Notes under the pieces: model-generated | The model's database searches: none | Told to the model about the DNA's origin: nothing | What the model saw: the letters and a program-made list of their open reading frames with translations, nothing else | Shown: in pieces, positions 37,467 to 45,441 of the stretch | Layout: every line of letters begins with the position of its first letter | Numbering within the stretch: position 1 is the stretch's first letter | Program-made: the position numbers and the translations under genes | NCBI RefSeq assembly: GCF_048066115.1 | Contig: NZ_JBLTYX010000001.1 | Coordinates: forward strand, 1-64,000 | Source of the DNA: Niveispirillum sp048066115 | GTDB lineage: Bacteria; Pseudomonadota; Alphaproteobacteria; Azospirillales; Azospirillaceae | Direction of reading: 5' to 3' | Length of the DNA stretch: 64,000 bases

Positions 37467-38660
37467 TCAGAACCCCGCCTCTGTTCCCAGCAGCACCGAC
37501 AGTTTCGGCGTCACGCCCCATTCCCTGACCAGGGCCTGGTATTCCTCCACTGCCTTGCGCTCCGCCGCAGCACCCGTGCGCACGGCCCGCAGCAGCGTGT
37601 TGCGCGGGGTATGTTCGGAGGGCACGAATTCGATGATCTCCGTCCGGTATCCCGCCTGACGCATCAGGCTGGCGCGCAGAGCGTCGGTCAGCATGTCGGC
37701 GAAACGTTCGCGCAGGATGCCGTGGCGGGTCAACAGCCCATAGGCGGCCGGCGCCTCTCCCGCACGCAGCTGCTTTTGCAGGTCATGGTGGCAGCAGGGA
37801 GCCGCCAGCACATATTTCGCCCCCCAGGCCACCGCGCGCGCCAGGGCGTCGTCGGTGGCGGTGTCGCAGGCATGCAGGGCCAGGACGATATCAGCCCCTT
37901 CCACCGGTGCCTCGGCGATCGTGCCTTCGATGAAATGCAGCCCGTCCCAGCCCAGGGTGGCGGCCAGTTCGGTGTTGCGCTCGCGTGCTTGGCGCTTGGT
38001 GTCCACGCCGGCGAAATCGACCTCCAGCCCGCGTACATGGGTCAGGAACCGATAGGCGGCGAAGGTGAGATAGGCGTTGCCGCAGCCCAGGTCGACGACG
38101 CGCAGCGGCCGGCCCTCAGCAAACTCGGCACCCTTCAGCACCCCGTCCAGGGCCCGGATGAATTCCTCCACCTGCCGGTACTTGTCCTGGCGGGTGGGCT
38201 TGATGCGGCCTTCGCCATCGGCGATGCCCACGGCCCGCCAGAAGGGGTCGGCCGGGTCCAGCAGGCGCGGCTTGGCGCGGTCATGGTCCAGGGCGCGTTC
38301 CTTCGGCGCGGCGGCCGCCGTGCGGCTGATCATCGCCTCACCCTTCTTGGTGACGCGCAGCTGCACCGTGGCATCCAGCGTCTCCACATGCCAGGTGCCC
38401 AGACCCAGGGCCAGCAGGTCGTCCACCGCCTTTTCGGCATCGGGGCCGAAGGCGGCGTTGCTGGTATGGGCCTGACGCTCGTCATAGGCGACGGTCTGCA
38501 GGTGCGGGCCGGATTTCAGGGAAACGGGCCGCAATTCCACCCGCCGCCAGGGCGGGGTCATGTTGCGCATCCGCCCGCCGGCCACGGCACGCACCAGCCG
38601 GTCCCCGTCCAGCAGCAGGGCACGGATATCGGCAAGGGCGGGGGCGAGGGGGGAGGCCAT
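37467..38660 (-). CDS. SAM-dependent methyltransferase, unknown substrate
   Basis: 397 residues from the ATG at 38660; an upstream TTG at 38675 is unlikely. The N-terminal 150 residues form a conserved, non-catalytic part (MRNMTPPWRRVELRPVSLKSGPHLQTV). The methyltransferase fold follows, with motif I LRVVDLGCGNAYLTFAAYR (core DLGCGNAYLTF), an acidic loop VDFAGVDTKR and ALHACDTATDDAL, and then APCCHHDLQKQL with paired cysteines. This pattern is that of GSTCD-like or Methyltransf_25 proteins, which may act on RNA. No neighbour points to a substrate. Confidence 0.75.
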   Translation of the reverse strand: MASPLAPALADIRALLLDGDRLVRAVAGGRMRNMTPPWRRVELRPVSLKSGPHLQTVAYDERQAHTSNAAFGPDAEKAVDDLLALGLGTWHVETLDATVQLRVTKKGEAMISRTAAAAPKERALDHDRAKPRLLDPADPFWRAVGIADGEGRIKPTRQDKYRQVEEFIRALDGVLKGAEFAEGRPLRVVDLGCGNAYLTFAAYRFLTHVRGLEVDFAGVDTKRQARERNTELAATLGWDGLHFIEGTIAEAPVEGADIVLALHACDTATDDALARAVAWGAKYVLAAPCCHHDLQKQLRAGEAPAAYGLLTRHGILRERFADMLTDALRASLMRQAGYRTEIIEFVPSEHTPRNTLLRAVRTGAAAERKAVEEYQALVREWGVTPKLSVLLGTEAGF

Positions 38661-38749
38661 GGGGAAACGTCTCAAAAAAGGCTGGGATGCACGCGAAACT
38701 TAGTCATGCATCGGGTGCCGGGAAAGACGTCAAATCGCGGCACAGGGTT

Positions 38750-39418
38750 TCAGGACGCGACGACCCGGTTCCGCCCGCCGCGCTTGGCCTCGTACAAGGC
38801 ATGGTCGGCGCGGGCCAGCAGCCGGTCCAGGCTTTCCGGCCGATCCTCCCTGACCGCCAGGCCGATGCTGGCCGTCAGGGAAATGGCGCGGCCATCATGG
38901 CGGAACCCCGACCCGGCAATGGCAACCCGGACACGCTCCAGCATGGTCATGGCACCGGCCAGGCCGGTTTCCGGCAGCAGCAGCACGAATTCCTCCCCGC
39001 CGAAGCGGGCCAGCAGGTCGCTGACCCGGCATTGCTTGGCCAGTTGCCGGGCCACCAGCTTCAACGCCTCGTCCCCGGCCAGATGGCCATGCCGGTCGTT
39101 GATCTGCTTGAAATGGTCCAGGTCCAGCATGGCCACCGCCACGGGCCGGCCGGTACGGTCCGCCCGGGCCAGTTCCGCCGCCGCCATCTCCATGAAGCGG
39201 CGGCGGTTCATCACCTCCGTCAGCGGATCCATGCCGGCCAGCCGTTCCAGTGCCGCCAGGGCATGGCGCAGTTCCGAGGTGCGCCCTGCCACCAGATTGT
39301 CCAGCAGATGCCGCTGGCGTTCCAGGTGCGACCGGCGCAGCCGCAGGACCACCCCCGTGATCCCGGCCCCGACCAGAAGGGCGGCCAGGAGCAGCAGCCC
39401 GTCCAGCCCGCCGCTCAC
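38750..39418 (-). CDS. Short membrane-anchored GGDEF diguanylate cyclase
   Basis: 222 residues: one membrane helix (GLLLLAALLVGAGITGVVL) right at the N-terminus, a short coiled coil, and a GGDEF domain with MDPLTEVMNRRRFMEM and the intact active loop RFGGEEFVLLLPE. It has no sensor domain of its own. Its start overlaps the stop of the upstream binding-protein gene by four bases (ATGA), so the two products are made together. I infer that the periplasmic binding protein supplies the missing sensor. Confidence 0.87.
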   Translation of the reverse strand: MSGGLDGLLLLAALLVGAGITGVVLRLRRSHLERQRHLLDNLVAGRTSELRHALAALERLAGMDPLTEVMNRRRFMEMAAAELARADRTGRPVAVAMLDLDHFKQINDRHGHLAGDEALKLVARQLAKQCRVSDLLARFGGEEFVLLLPETGLAGAMTMLERVRVAIAGSGFRHDGRAISLTASIGLAVREDRPESLDRLLARADHALYEAKRGGRNRVVAS

Positions 39419-40179
39419 TGCGGCTCCCGCAGGCCATAGCGGGCCATGATCTTCTTCAGCTCACCCGAGGTCCGCAATTGCCGCATCTTGGCATCGACCA
39501 GCGCGGCATAGACACGGGCATCGGGATCGGCGGGGGAGAAGCCGATGGAGACCGAGGAGGGCTTGCCGATCGGCGTATAGTCGAAAATGCCCTGATAGCC
39601 CTTGGTTTCCGCCTGATAGTCGATGACGTTCACATCCTCGATGATGGCATCGACCTTGCCATCGACCAGCAGGCGGATCAGATCCTCCGTCAGATTGTCG
39701 CCGCCCACGGCCACCATCCGCGGTTCCTTCTTGTGCGCATCGAGATAGGCGTTGACGCTTTCCTCGTAGAAATAATCGGCGCCGAAGCCGATGCGCAGCC
39801 CGTCCAGGCTTTTCAGGCCGGTGGCATGGACCCCGCGGCCCTTCAGCGTCACCAGGATGGTCTGGGTGCTGCCCAGGCTTTCGCGCGGGAAGACCAGGGC
39901 GGGGGCCTCCGCAACACTGGCACCCACGGCGGCGGAGAAGCGTCCGGCCTGCACCTGGGCCAGGGCGTCGCTCCACGGCATCAGTTTGTAATCGACCTTG
40001 TGGCCGGCCTCCGTCAGGGCCAGGCCGGCGATTTCCACCAGATAGCCCGGCGCCTTGCCCGGCTCGCAATTATACGGGCACCAGGCATCGGCGCGGAAGC
40101 TCAGTTCCTTGGCATGGGCGGCGGGCAGGGCGACGGACAGCATCGTGGCCAGCAGGCCGGCGACATGGATCTTGTTCAT
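39415..40179 (-). CDS. Periplasmic solute-binding protein (SBP_bac_3 type)
   Basis: 254 residues with a signal peptide cut near AAHAKE. The body matches amino-acid-type binding proteins (RADAWCPYNCEPGKAPGYLVEIAGLALTEAG, VDAIIEDVNVIDY, IGFSPADPDARVYAALVDAKMRQL). There is no permease or ATPase beside it; instead it overlaps a GGDEF gene and follows a response regulator. It is therefore more likely a sensor subunit than a transporter part. The ligand is not predictable; two cysteines in WCPYNCEPG may form a disulfide. Confidence 0.83.
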   Translation of the reverse strand: MNKIHVAGLLATMLSVALPAAHAKELSFRADAWCPYNCEPGKAPGYLVEIAGLALTEAGHKVDYKLMPWSDALAQVQAGRFSAAVGASVAEAPALVFPRESLGSTQTILVTLKGRGVHATGLKSLDGLRIGFGADYFYEESVNAYLDAHKKEPRMVAVGGDNLTEDLIRLLVDGKVDAIIEDVNVIDYQAETKGYQGIFDYTPIGKPSSVSIGFSPADPDARVYAALVDAKMRQLRTSGELKKIMARYGLREPQ

Positions 40180-40209
40180 AATGGTTTCCTCAGGGAAATG
40201 ATTTGCGGG

Positions 40210-40626
40210 TCAGTGGCCGGAGCGGCGGATGATATTGTGGGCGGCCAAGGCGGCGATCATGCGCGACTTGATGTCGGCCAGGGATACGGGCTTCACCAGA
40301 TATCCCGACGCCCGGTGGCGGCGGGCGGCCAGGACCAGGTCGCTCTGCGCGTGGCTGGTCACCATCACCACCGGCAGGTTCATGGTGGCGGGATGCTCAC
40401 GGATGCGGCGCAGCACCTCGATCCCGTCGATGGGCTTCATCTCGATATCGCAAAGCACGATGTCGGGCTTGAAATGCTCGATGATGGGCACGGCCATGTC
40501 GGGCGTGCCGATATCCTCGATCGTCATGTTGCCGAATTGCTGCACGATCCGGCGCAGCAGGCCGCGATAGAAATTGTCATCGTCGATGATGAGCACTTTC
40601 AGCCCACCCAATATCCGGTCCTGCAT
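40210..40626 (-). CDS. Single-domain response regulator
   Basis: 138 residues from the ATG at 40626. The receiver fold has LIIDDDNF (acidic pocket), the phospho-acceptor Asp in IVLCDIEMKPIDG, VVMVTSHA and the Lys in YLVKPVSL. No output domain follows; the C-terminus is a short basic tail (HNIIRRSGH). It lies 30 bases before the binding-protein gene on the same strand, so the likely operon is regulator, binding protein, diguanylate cyclase. No histidine kinase is adjacent, so its phosphate donor is unknown. Confidence 0.85.
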   Translation of the reverse strand: MQDRILGGLKVLIIDDDNFYRGLLRRIVQQFGNMTIEDIGTPDMAVPIIEHFKPDIVLCDIEMKPIDGIEVLRRIREHPATMNLPVVMVTSHAQSDLVLAARRHRASGYLVKPVSLADIKSRMIAALAAHNIIRRSGH

Positions 40627-41109
40627 GGACAAAACTCCTCACGACCGGAAACGCGGTTCCGGCCCGGCTGATTTCAGCGCATGGGGAACGCCCCTGTTTT
40701 CAGGGGCAGGAAAAGCGGGTCAGATTTTCAAAAGCGCGGCGTGCATGGGCTTCCTGTCCGGTTCTTTTGGCTGCGGACACGCAAGGGGGCATCCGCGCCC
40801 CGTCGTTGGGGGGCGGTTTCCGGTTGCGCGCCGGCCTGTTTTTGATGGGAACGAAACCAGCATCGCCGCCCCCCGTGCCGGTGATTGGGCGTCGTGCATG
40901 ATATCGATGTCATCTGTTAAAAGGAATTAACCGAGATGCCGGCCGCTGTCAATTTTCATCGAATTTTATATAAATAAACGCTGATATGATTGGCCGACAT
41001 GGTTGACGTTAACGTAAGATGGCATGCTTCTTGTTACCGTTAACGTCGCTGAAAATGGCGGAAACCGGACCATGATAGCGATGTCATTGATGGGGCTGGG
41101 AATTGCCCC
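40627..41109. other. Gene-free stretch with twin GTTAACGT sites
   Basis: No convincing coding frame is present. Bases 40920-41050 are AT-rich. The perfect palindrome ACGTTAACGT at 41006-41015 and a second CGTTAACG at 41038-41045 are 31 bp apart centre to centre, about three helical turns, which is typical of paired regulator sites. They lie about 380 bp upstream of the response-regulator gene and downstream of the flavin reductase gene, so their target is unclear. Confidence 0.4.
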
Positions 41110-41739
41110 TCACGGCTTCCAGTCCGGATCATAGGCCGGCCGGTCCATCTGCAAGGTTTCGCCATTGCGCACGTACCAGCCGCGGCCATGGGTGCGGCCG
41201 ATCAGCTTCATGGCGGGCGTATCCAGATGGTGGCTGGCCGCATCCAGCACGAAATTGTCGGCCACATGGGCTGCCAGCACTTCCCCCAGCACCAGCGTCT
41301 GTCGCGGGCCGGTGTCGATCACCATATGGCGGCGGCATTCGAAGCTGACCGGGGCACGGGCGATCAGGGGCGGGCGGATCACGCTGGCGGGAATGGTTTC
41401 GATCCCGGCATAGGCCAGTTCGTCCACATCGGGCGGGGCATCGGCGGAACAGCGGTTCATGCGCGCCGCATCGTCTTCCGACACCAGGTTCACGGTGAAT
41501 TCGCCGGTAGCCAGGATATTGGCCGTCGTATCCTTCAACCGCCCGTCCGGCCGGTGCATCAGGCCCAGCGCCAGCAGCGGCGGATCATCGCCCACCATGT
41601 TGAAGAAGCTGAACGGGGCGGCATTGCGCACGCCGTCGGCCGATATGCTGGTCACCCAGGCGATGGGGCGCGGGGTGATGGACGAGGTCATGATCTTGTA
41701 CCGCGCCGCAGGCGGCAGGTCGCGCATGTCGAAGCGCAT
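41110..41739 (-). CDS. Flavin reductase-like FMN-binding protein
   Basis: 209 residues from the ATG at 41739 with AAGGA upstream. The split-barrel flavin reductase fold is shown by YKIMTSSITPRPIAWVTSISADGVRNAAPFSFFNMVGDDPPLL, and by ANILATGEFTVNLVSEDDAARMN. Members bind FMN and are annotated as flavin reductases or as oxygenase partners. It is divergent from the exported protein at 41898, with a strong inverted repeat between the two. The frame extends further upstream but would pass through that repeat. Confidence 0.85.
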   Translation of the reverse strand: MRFDMRDLPPAARYKIMTSSITPRPIAWVTSISADGVRNAAPFSFFNMVGDDPPLLALGLMHRPDGRLKDTTANILATGEFTVNLVSEDDAARMNRCSADAPPDVDELAYAGIETIPASVIRPPLIARAPVSFECRRHMVIDTGPRQTLVLGEVLAAHVADNFVLDAASHHLDTPAMKLIGRTHGRGWYVRNGETLQMDRPAYDPDWKP

Positions 41740-41829
41740 GGAATGATCCTTGGGGTTCCGGAACTCGGGGCGCCAGTTAGGACCGGGCCGATGGGACAGG
41801 GCAAGGAAGCTTTTTGCGGGTCGCTGAAA

Positions 41830-41854
41830 ATACCTGACAATGGGTGTCAGGTAT
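41830..41854. promoter_or_regulatory. 25-bp operator-like inverted repeat
   Basis: ATACCTGACA and TGTCAGGTAT are perfect 10-bp inverted arms separated by five bases (ATGGG). The element lies between the divergent starts at 41739 and 41898, closer to the rightward gene. This is the classic position and form of a dimeric repressor site; the regulator itself is not identified. Confidence 0.55.
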
Positions 41855-41897
41855 CGGGTTTTATAAGCAGGGCTCCACGCTTCGAAGGAGCCTTGAG

Positions 41898-42491
41898 ATG
41901 AACGCGACCGATATCCTGCCCGCAACCCGCCGCCAGTTGCTGATCGCCGCCGCCGGTGCGGTGCTGCTGCCCGGTACCGGCCCGGCGACGGCAGCGGAGC
42001 CCGCACTGCCGGTGACGCCAACAGCGGCCCGCAAGCATGAATTCGCCTTCCTGAACGGCAAATGGCGCGTGCAGCACCGCAAGCTGAAGGCACGGCTGGC
42101 CGGGTCGACCGAATGGCATGAATTCGAGGGCACCTGCCACGCATGGGAACTGCTGGACGGCATGGGCAATGCCGATGACAACATCTTCCATGATCCCACC
42201 GGTTCCTACCGCGGGGCCGCCTTCCGCCGGGTCGATCCCAAGACCGGCCTGTGGAACATCTGGTGGTTCGATGAGCGCTATGCCGAGGTGGGCGTGCCCA
42301 TGCAGGGCGGGTTCAAGGACGGGGTCGGCACCTTCCTGGCCGACGAGATGTTCAACGGCAAGCCCATCAAGGTCCGCTTCATCTGGTCGGAGATCACGCG
42401 CACTTCCGCCAGATGGGAACAGGCATTCTCCCCCGATGGCGGCAAGAGCTGGGAGACCAACTGGGTGATGCGGTTCGAGCGGACGGCGTGA
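41898..42491 (+). CDS. Exported DUF1579-like protein
   Basis: 197 residues from the ATG at 41898, which has AAGGAG seven bases upstream. The leader TRRQLLIAAAGAVLLPGTGPATAAEP looks like a twin-arginine or Sec signal (core TRRQLLIAAAG). The mature part (HEFAFLNGKWRVQHRKLKARLAG; GTCHAWELLDGMGNADDN; GLWNIWWFDERYAEVG) resembles small beta-barrel proteins of the DUF1579 type, with many aromatic residues. No catalytic set is recognised. It shares its control region with the flavin reductase gene. Confidence 0.68.
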   Translation: MNATDILPATRRQLLIAAAGAVLLPGTGPATAAEPALPVTPTAARKHEFAFLNGKWRVQHRKLKARLAGSTEWHEFEGTCHAWELLDGMGNADDNIFHDPTGSYRGAAFRRVDPKTGLWNIWWFDERYAEVGVPMQGGFKDGVGTFLADEMFNGKPIKVRFIWSEITRTSARWEQAFSPDGGKSWETNWVMRFERTA

Positions 42492-42531
42492 GGGAAGGGG
42501 GGGCGTCCATACATGGACGCGCCCCATCTTA

Positions 42532-45219
42532 TCACCCCGGCAGCTTGTCCCCGATTAAAGCCAGGTTCTGGTACGCCGCCAGGCCCCATTGCGAGACGCT
42601 GTTGGTGGACATGTTCGCCGCCTCGTCCACCGGGTTCAGGACGGCGTTGCCGCTGATCCGGGTCACCGTGCCGGCGATCTGTTCGCCCTTGTCCTGGAAT
42701 TCCTTCCAGGCGCGGTCGGCCAGGGCCGGGTCCTTCAGGTGGAAGGCGGCATAGGCGGTCAGGCGGGAATGGGCCAGACGCAAGGAACGGCCCTTTACGT
42801 CCAACCCGTACCTGGCTTTGAATTCCGCCGGGGACGCGTTGTAATAGGTGCAATATTCCAGCCAGGATGCCCGGTATTCCGGCTCGTCCAGCAAGGCCAG
42901 CAGTTCGGAATGCACCTCCACCGCGCCGAACACCGCTGACAGGTGGGAAATGCCGATCTTGTCGCCGGGACCGGAGAATTTGCCGGTCTTCACGTCATAG
43001 GGCGCGGCGCCGGCCAGCCAACGGTACTTCATGGCGGCGATGGTGCGCATGCCATTGACGATACGGTCACGCCATTTCTTGTCGCCCGTCCGCTCCCACT
43101 CGGTCAGCCATGCGGCGATCAGCGAGGACCAAGAGGTGCCGAAGCCGCATTCGATCACGCCGGCGGGTGCCGGGTTCTCCAGCTTGCGGCTGATATCGAC
43201 ATTGGCCAGGGTCTGGTCGCTGTCGATCAAATCATGCATCAGGTCGCCCACCCGCTCATCCGCCGTCAGGTAGTAATAGATGCGGCGATAGGCGGCGTTG
43301 GACACGCGGGGCTGTTTGGAACTGTCGGCCCAATGCTGCACGCCATGGCGGGTGCCGAAGCCCTTGTACGGGCCCAGATGGCAGACATCGACCTCACCCG
43401 TATGCCGTGTCATCGCCTCGGCCAGCCGGAACACATCGGCGCGGCCGGTGCGCAGGAAGCTGTACCAGAGCCAGAGGTCGGGTGAGAGTTCGGAATTGGC
43501 CCAGGCATAGCCGCCAATGTCATAGCGCCATTCATGGCGGTCGGTGTCATAGGAGTGCATGACATCGCCATAATGCCAGAACCCGTACCAGCGGCGCTGT
43601 TCCACCTGATCACGGTACAGGTTCAGCAGGAAATCGGCCTGATCCTCGATCTTCGCGCGGGCCGGGCTGGCGCGGCTGACCAGATCCCAGTCGCCGAAGA
43701 TCGCCACCTCGCGCAGGCGGGCGGGCGGCACCATCAGGCGCGGCGGGGCAGTCAGGGCGCCGGCAACTTCGGTGAACCAGTCGCGTGCCGGGGTGGCTGG
43801 CAGGGACCAGAGATGCAGTTCGGTGGTGCGGGCGATGCCATAGGGCCGGCCCCAGCCTTCCTGGTAATCCTCGTAGGTGATTTCCAGGGCTTCGCGTTCC
43901 TGCGGATGGGTCGTGATGCCCAGACCGTCATGGTAGAAGCGCAGATCCATGGCGGGCGCATCCGGCGACCAGAGCCAGGCGGTCAGCTCCGCCGTTTCGG
44001 TCGCGGCATTGCGGATGTCCAGGCGGGCCGGATGGCGCTTCCAGAAATCCGGCATGGCCAGGGCGGCACCACCCGCGGCACCGCCGACATAGGCCAGGCC
44101 ACCGGCACGGCGGCCGGCCTGGGCGTCGATCCAGCCATGGCCCGGCTTGGTGCGCTTGGCGATCTTGAACCCGTCGGCATTGGGCTGGCTCAAGGTGAAA
44201 TCGCCCCAGGTGGGGATCAGGTCCAACCGCTTGGAAACGGTGGGCGCCATTCCATCCAGTGCCGGGATGGCGCGGCCGTCGATCTGGGCCTGTTTGTAAT
44301 CCTTGCCGGGATCGCGGCGCAGGCCGGTCAGGGGCCGCACCGCCTCCGCCCACAGACCCTCGCCTTCACCGGTGAAGCGGACATGGCGGTCATGGGGGGC
44401 GTCGGACAGGGGGACCGAGGCGGTGACGCCCAAGCCACGGATGAAATCCTTGTTCTCATCCCCGTCGAAGATGAAGCTGTGCAGGATGCGCACCGACTCC
44501 GCCCCGGCGTGGAAATAGAGCCGGATGGTGAAGGGCAGCCAGGAACGCTCACCGTCCTTGTGGCTGCCATCCAGGCGGACCAGGGCGCGCACGGGACCCT
44601 TCTGTTCCACGGTCACAGATGTCACCACGCCGATGGAGCGGCGCTGGCTGACGGTTTCGGCCTCCGTCAGGTCGGGCTGGTCCTGGGACAGGCAGACCAG
44701 ACGCAGATCGCGGAAGGCTTGCTTGCCATTGACGCTGGCCAGGGTGATCAGCTTGTCACCCGAACGCGGGATGCGCCACTGGCGGGGCCCGGCGGTGACG
44801 GTGATGGCATCGGCGGTTTCGGTGACCGTCACCGGCTGGGCTGGGTCCTTGGCCTTGCCGGCGGTCAGTTCCAGGCCCGACAGGTCGGCACGGTCGGCAC
44901 CAACGCTGTGCGCCGACCATTTCAGCGATCCGTCCGGCCAGGTGGCGATGGGCCAGCTCTGCACCGGAACGTCGGTACCCGCCGCGTCGGTCAGGCGGAA
45001 ACGCTGCGCCGGCTTGTACAGGCCCTTGGGCCAGGGCACGCCCCAGGTCTGGCCCAGCTGGCGGGCGGGGGGCTTGCCGTCGATCCAGCCGATGGGGGTA
45101 CTCGGGGCCTTGGGCTTGGCCTGGGCTTCACCGCCCACCGCCGCCACCGTGCCCGAGGCCATTGCCGTCAAAGCCGTGGCCTGCATGAATTGCCGCCGGT
45201 TGAAGCCGTGCACGCCCAT
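42532..45219 (-). CDS. Exo-rhamnogalacturonan lyase-like protein (PL26/YetA type), Tat-exported
   Basis: 895 residues. The leader NRRQFMQATALTAMASGTVAA is a twin-arginine signal. The mature protein has an N-terminal beta part (GWIDGKPPARQLGQTWGVPWPKG) and a large alpha-helical catalytic part (WYGFWHYGDVMHSYDTDRHEWRYD; GFGTRHGVQHWADSSKQPRVSNAAYRR). This is the layout of the YetA/PcRGLX group, which includes rhamnogalacturonan exolyases of family PL26; I recognise it by pattern rather than by identified catalytic residues. It opens the pectin locus and is divergent from the PL11 lyase gene, with a family B repeat and an operator-like palindrome between them. Confidence 0.68.
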   Translation of the reverse strand: MGVHGFNRRQFMQATALTAMASGTVAAVGGEAQAKPKAPSTPIGWIDGKPPARQLGQTWGVPWPKGLYKPAQRFRLTDAAGTDVPVQSWPIATWPDGSLKWSAHSVGADRADLSGLELTAGKAKDPAQPVTVTETADAITVTAGPRQWRIPRSGDKLITLASVNGKQAFRDLRLVCLSQDQPDLTEAETVSQRRSIGVVTSVTVEQKGPVRALVRLDGSHKDGERSWLPFTIRLYFHAGAESVRILHSFIFDGDENKDFIRGLGVTASVPLSDAPHDRHVRFTGEGEGLWAEAVRPLTGLRRDPGKDYKQAQIDGRAIPALDGMAPTVSKRLDLIPTWGDFTLSQPNADGFKIAKRTKPGHGWIDAQAGRRAGGLAYVGGAAGGAALAMPDFWKRHPARLDIRNAATETAELTAWLWSPDAPAMDLRFYHDGLGITTHPQEREALEITYEDYQEGWGRPYGIARTTELHLWSLPATPARDWFTEVAGALTAPPRLMVPPARLREVAIFGDWDLVSRASPARAKIEDQADFLLNLYRDQVEQRRWYGFWHYGDVMHSYDTDRHEWRYDIGGYAWANSELSPDLWLWYSFLRTGRADVFRLAEAMTRHTGEVDVCHLGPYKGFGTRHGVQHWADSSKQPRVSNAAYRRIYYYLTADERVGDLMHDLIDSDQTLANVDISRKLENPAPAGVIECGFGTSWSSLIAAWLTEWERTGDKKWRDRIVNGMRTIAAMKYRWLAGAAPYDVKTGKFSGPGDKIGISHLSAVFGAVEVHSELLALLDEPEYRASWLEYCTYYNASPAEFKARYGLDVKGRSLRLAHSRLTAYAAFHLKDPALADRAWKEFQDKGEQIAGTVTRISGNAVLNPVDEAANMSTNSVSQWGLAAYQNLALIGDKLPG

Positions 45220-45249
45220 CGCTGTTTCCTTCCCGTTGGTTTGCTTTTG

Positions 45250-45341
45250 CCGTAGGTCAGGTCGAGGGCGAAGCCCGAGCCCTGACATTCACCGGCACCG
45301 TCGTCTGTCAGGGCTCGCCTGCGGCTCGACCTGACCTACGG
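45250..45341. repeat. Family B long inverted repeat, copy 1
   Basis: CCGTAGGTCAGGTCGAG at the left and CTCGACCTGACCTACGG at the right, with further pairing through AGCCCTGACA and TGTCAGGGCT. Arms are about 36 bp around a loop of about 18 bases. It sits in the divergent promoter region of the PL26-like and PL11 genes. Confidence 0.85.
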
Positions 45342-45352
45342 ATTTATGATTT

Positions 45353-45363
45353 CCACAATGTGG
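45353..45363. promoter_or_regulatory. Operator-like palindrome CCACAATGTGG
   Basis: A perfect 11-bp palindrome with a single central base, 134 bp from the PL26-like start and 79 bp from the PL11 start. Close relatives lie at 51619-51629 (CCAAAATATGG) and 51963-51973 (CCATAATATGG), all in control regions of the pectin locus. Confidence 0.5.
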
Positions 45364-45441
45364 TACGCAATCCTTAATATTGGAATTCTATTATCATATG
45401 AATATGGGTAAGGTAAGGCCAAACCGGATCAGGGAGGAAAC

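Noticed and set aside
37398..39449. Plus-strand open frame of about 680 codons
   Set aside because: Antisense to the methyltransferase and GGDEF genes, both of which have clear motifs on the minus strand.
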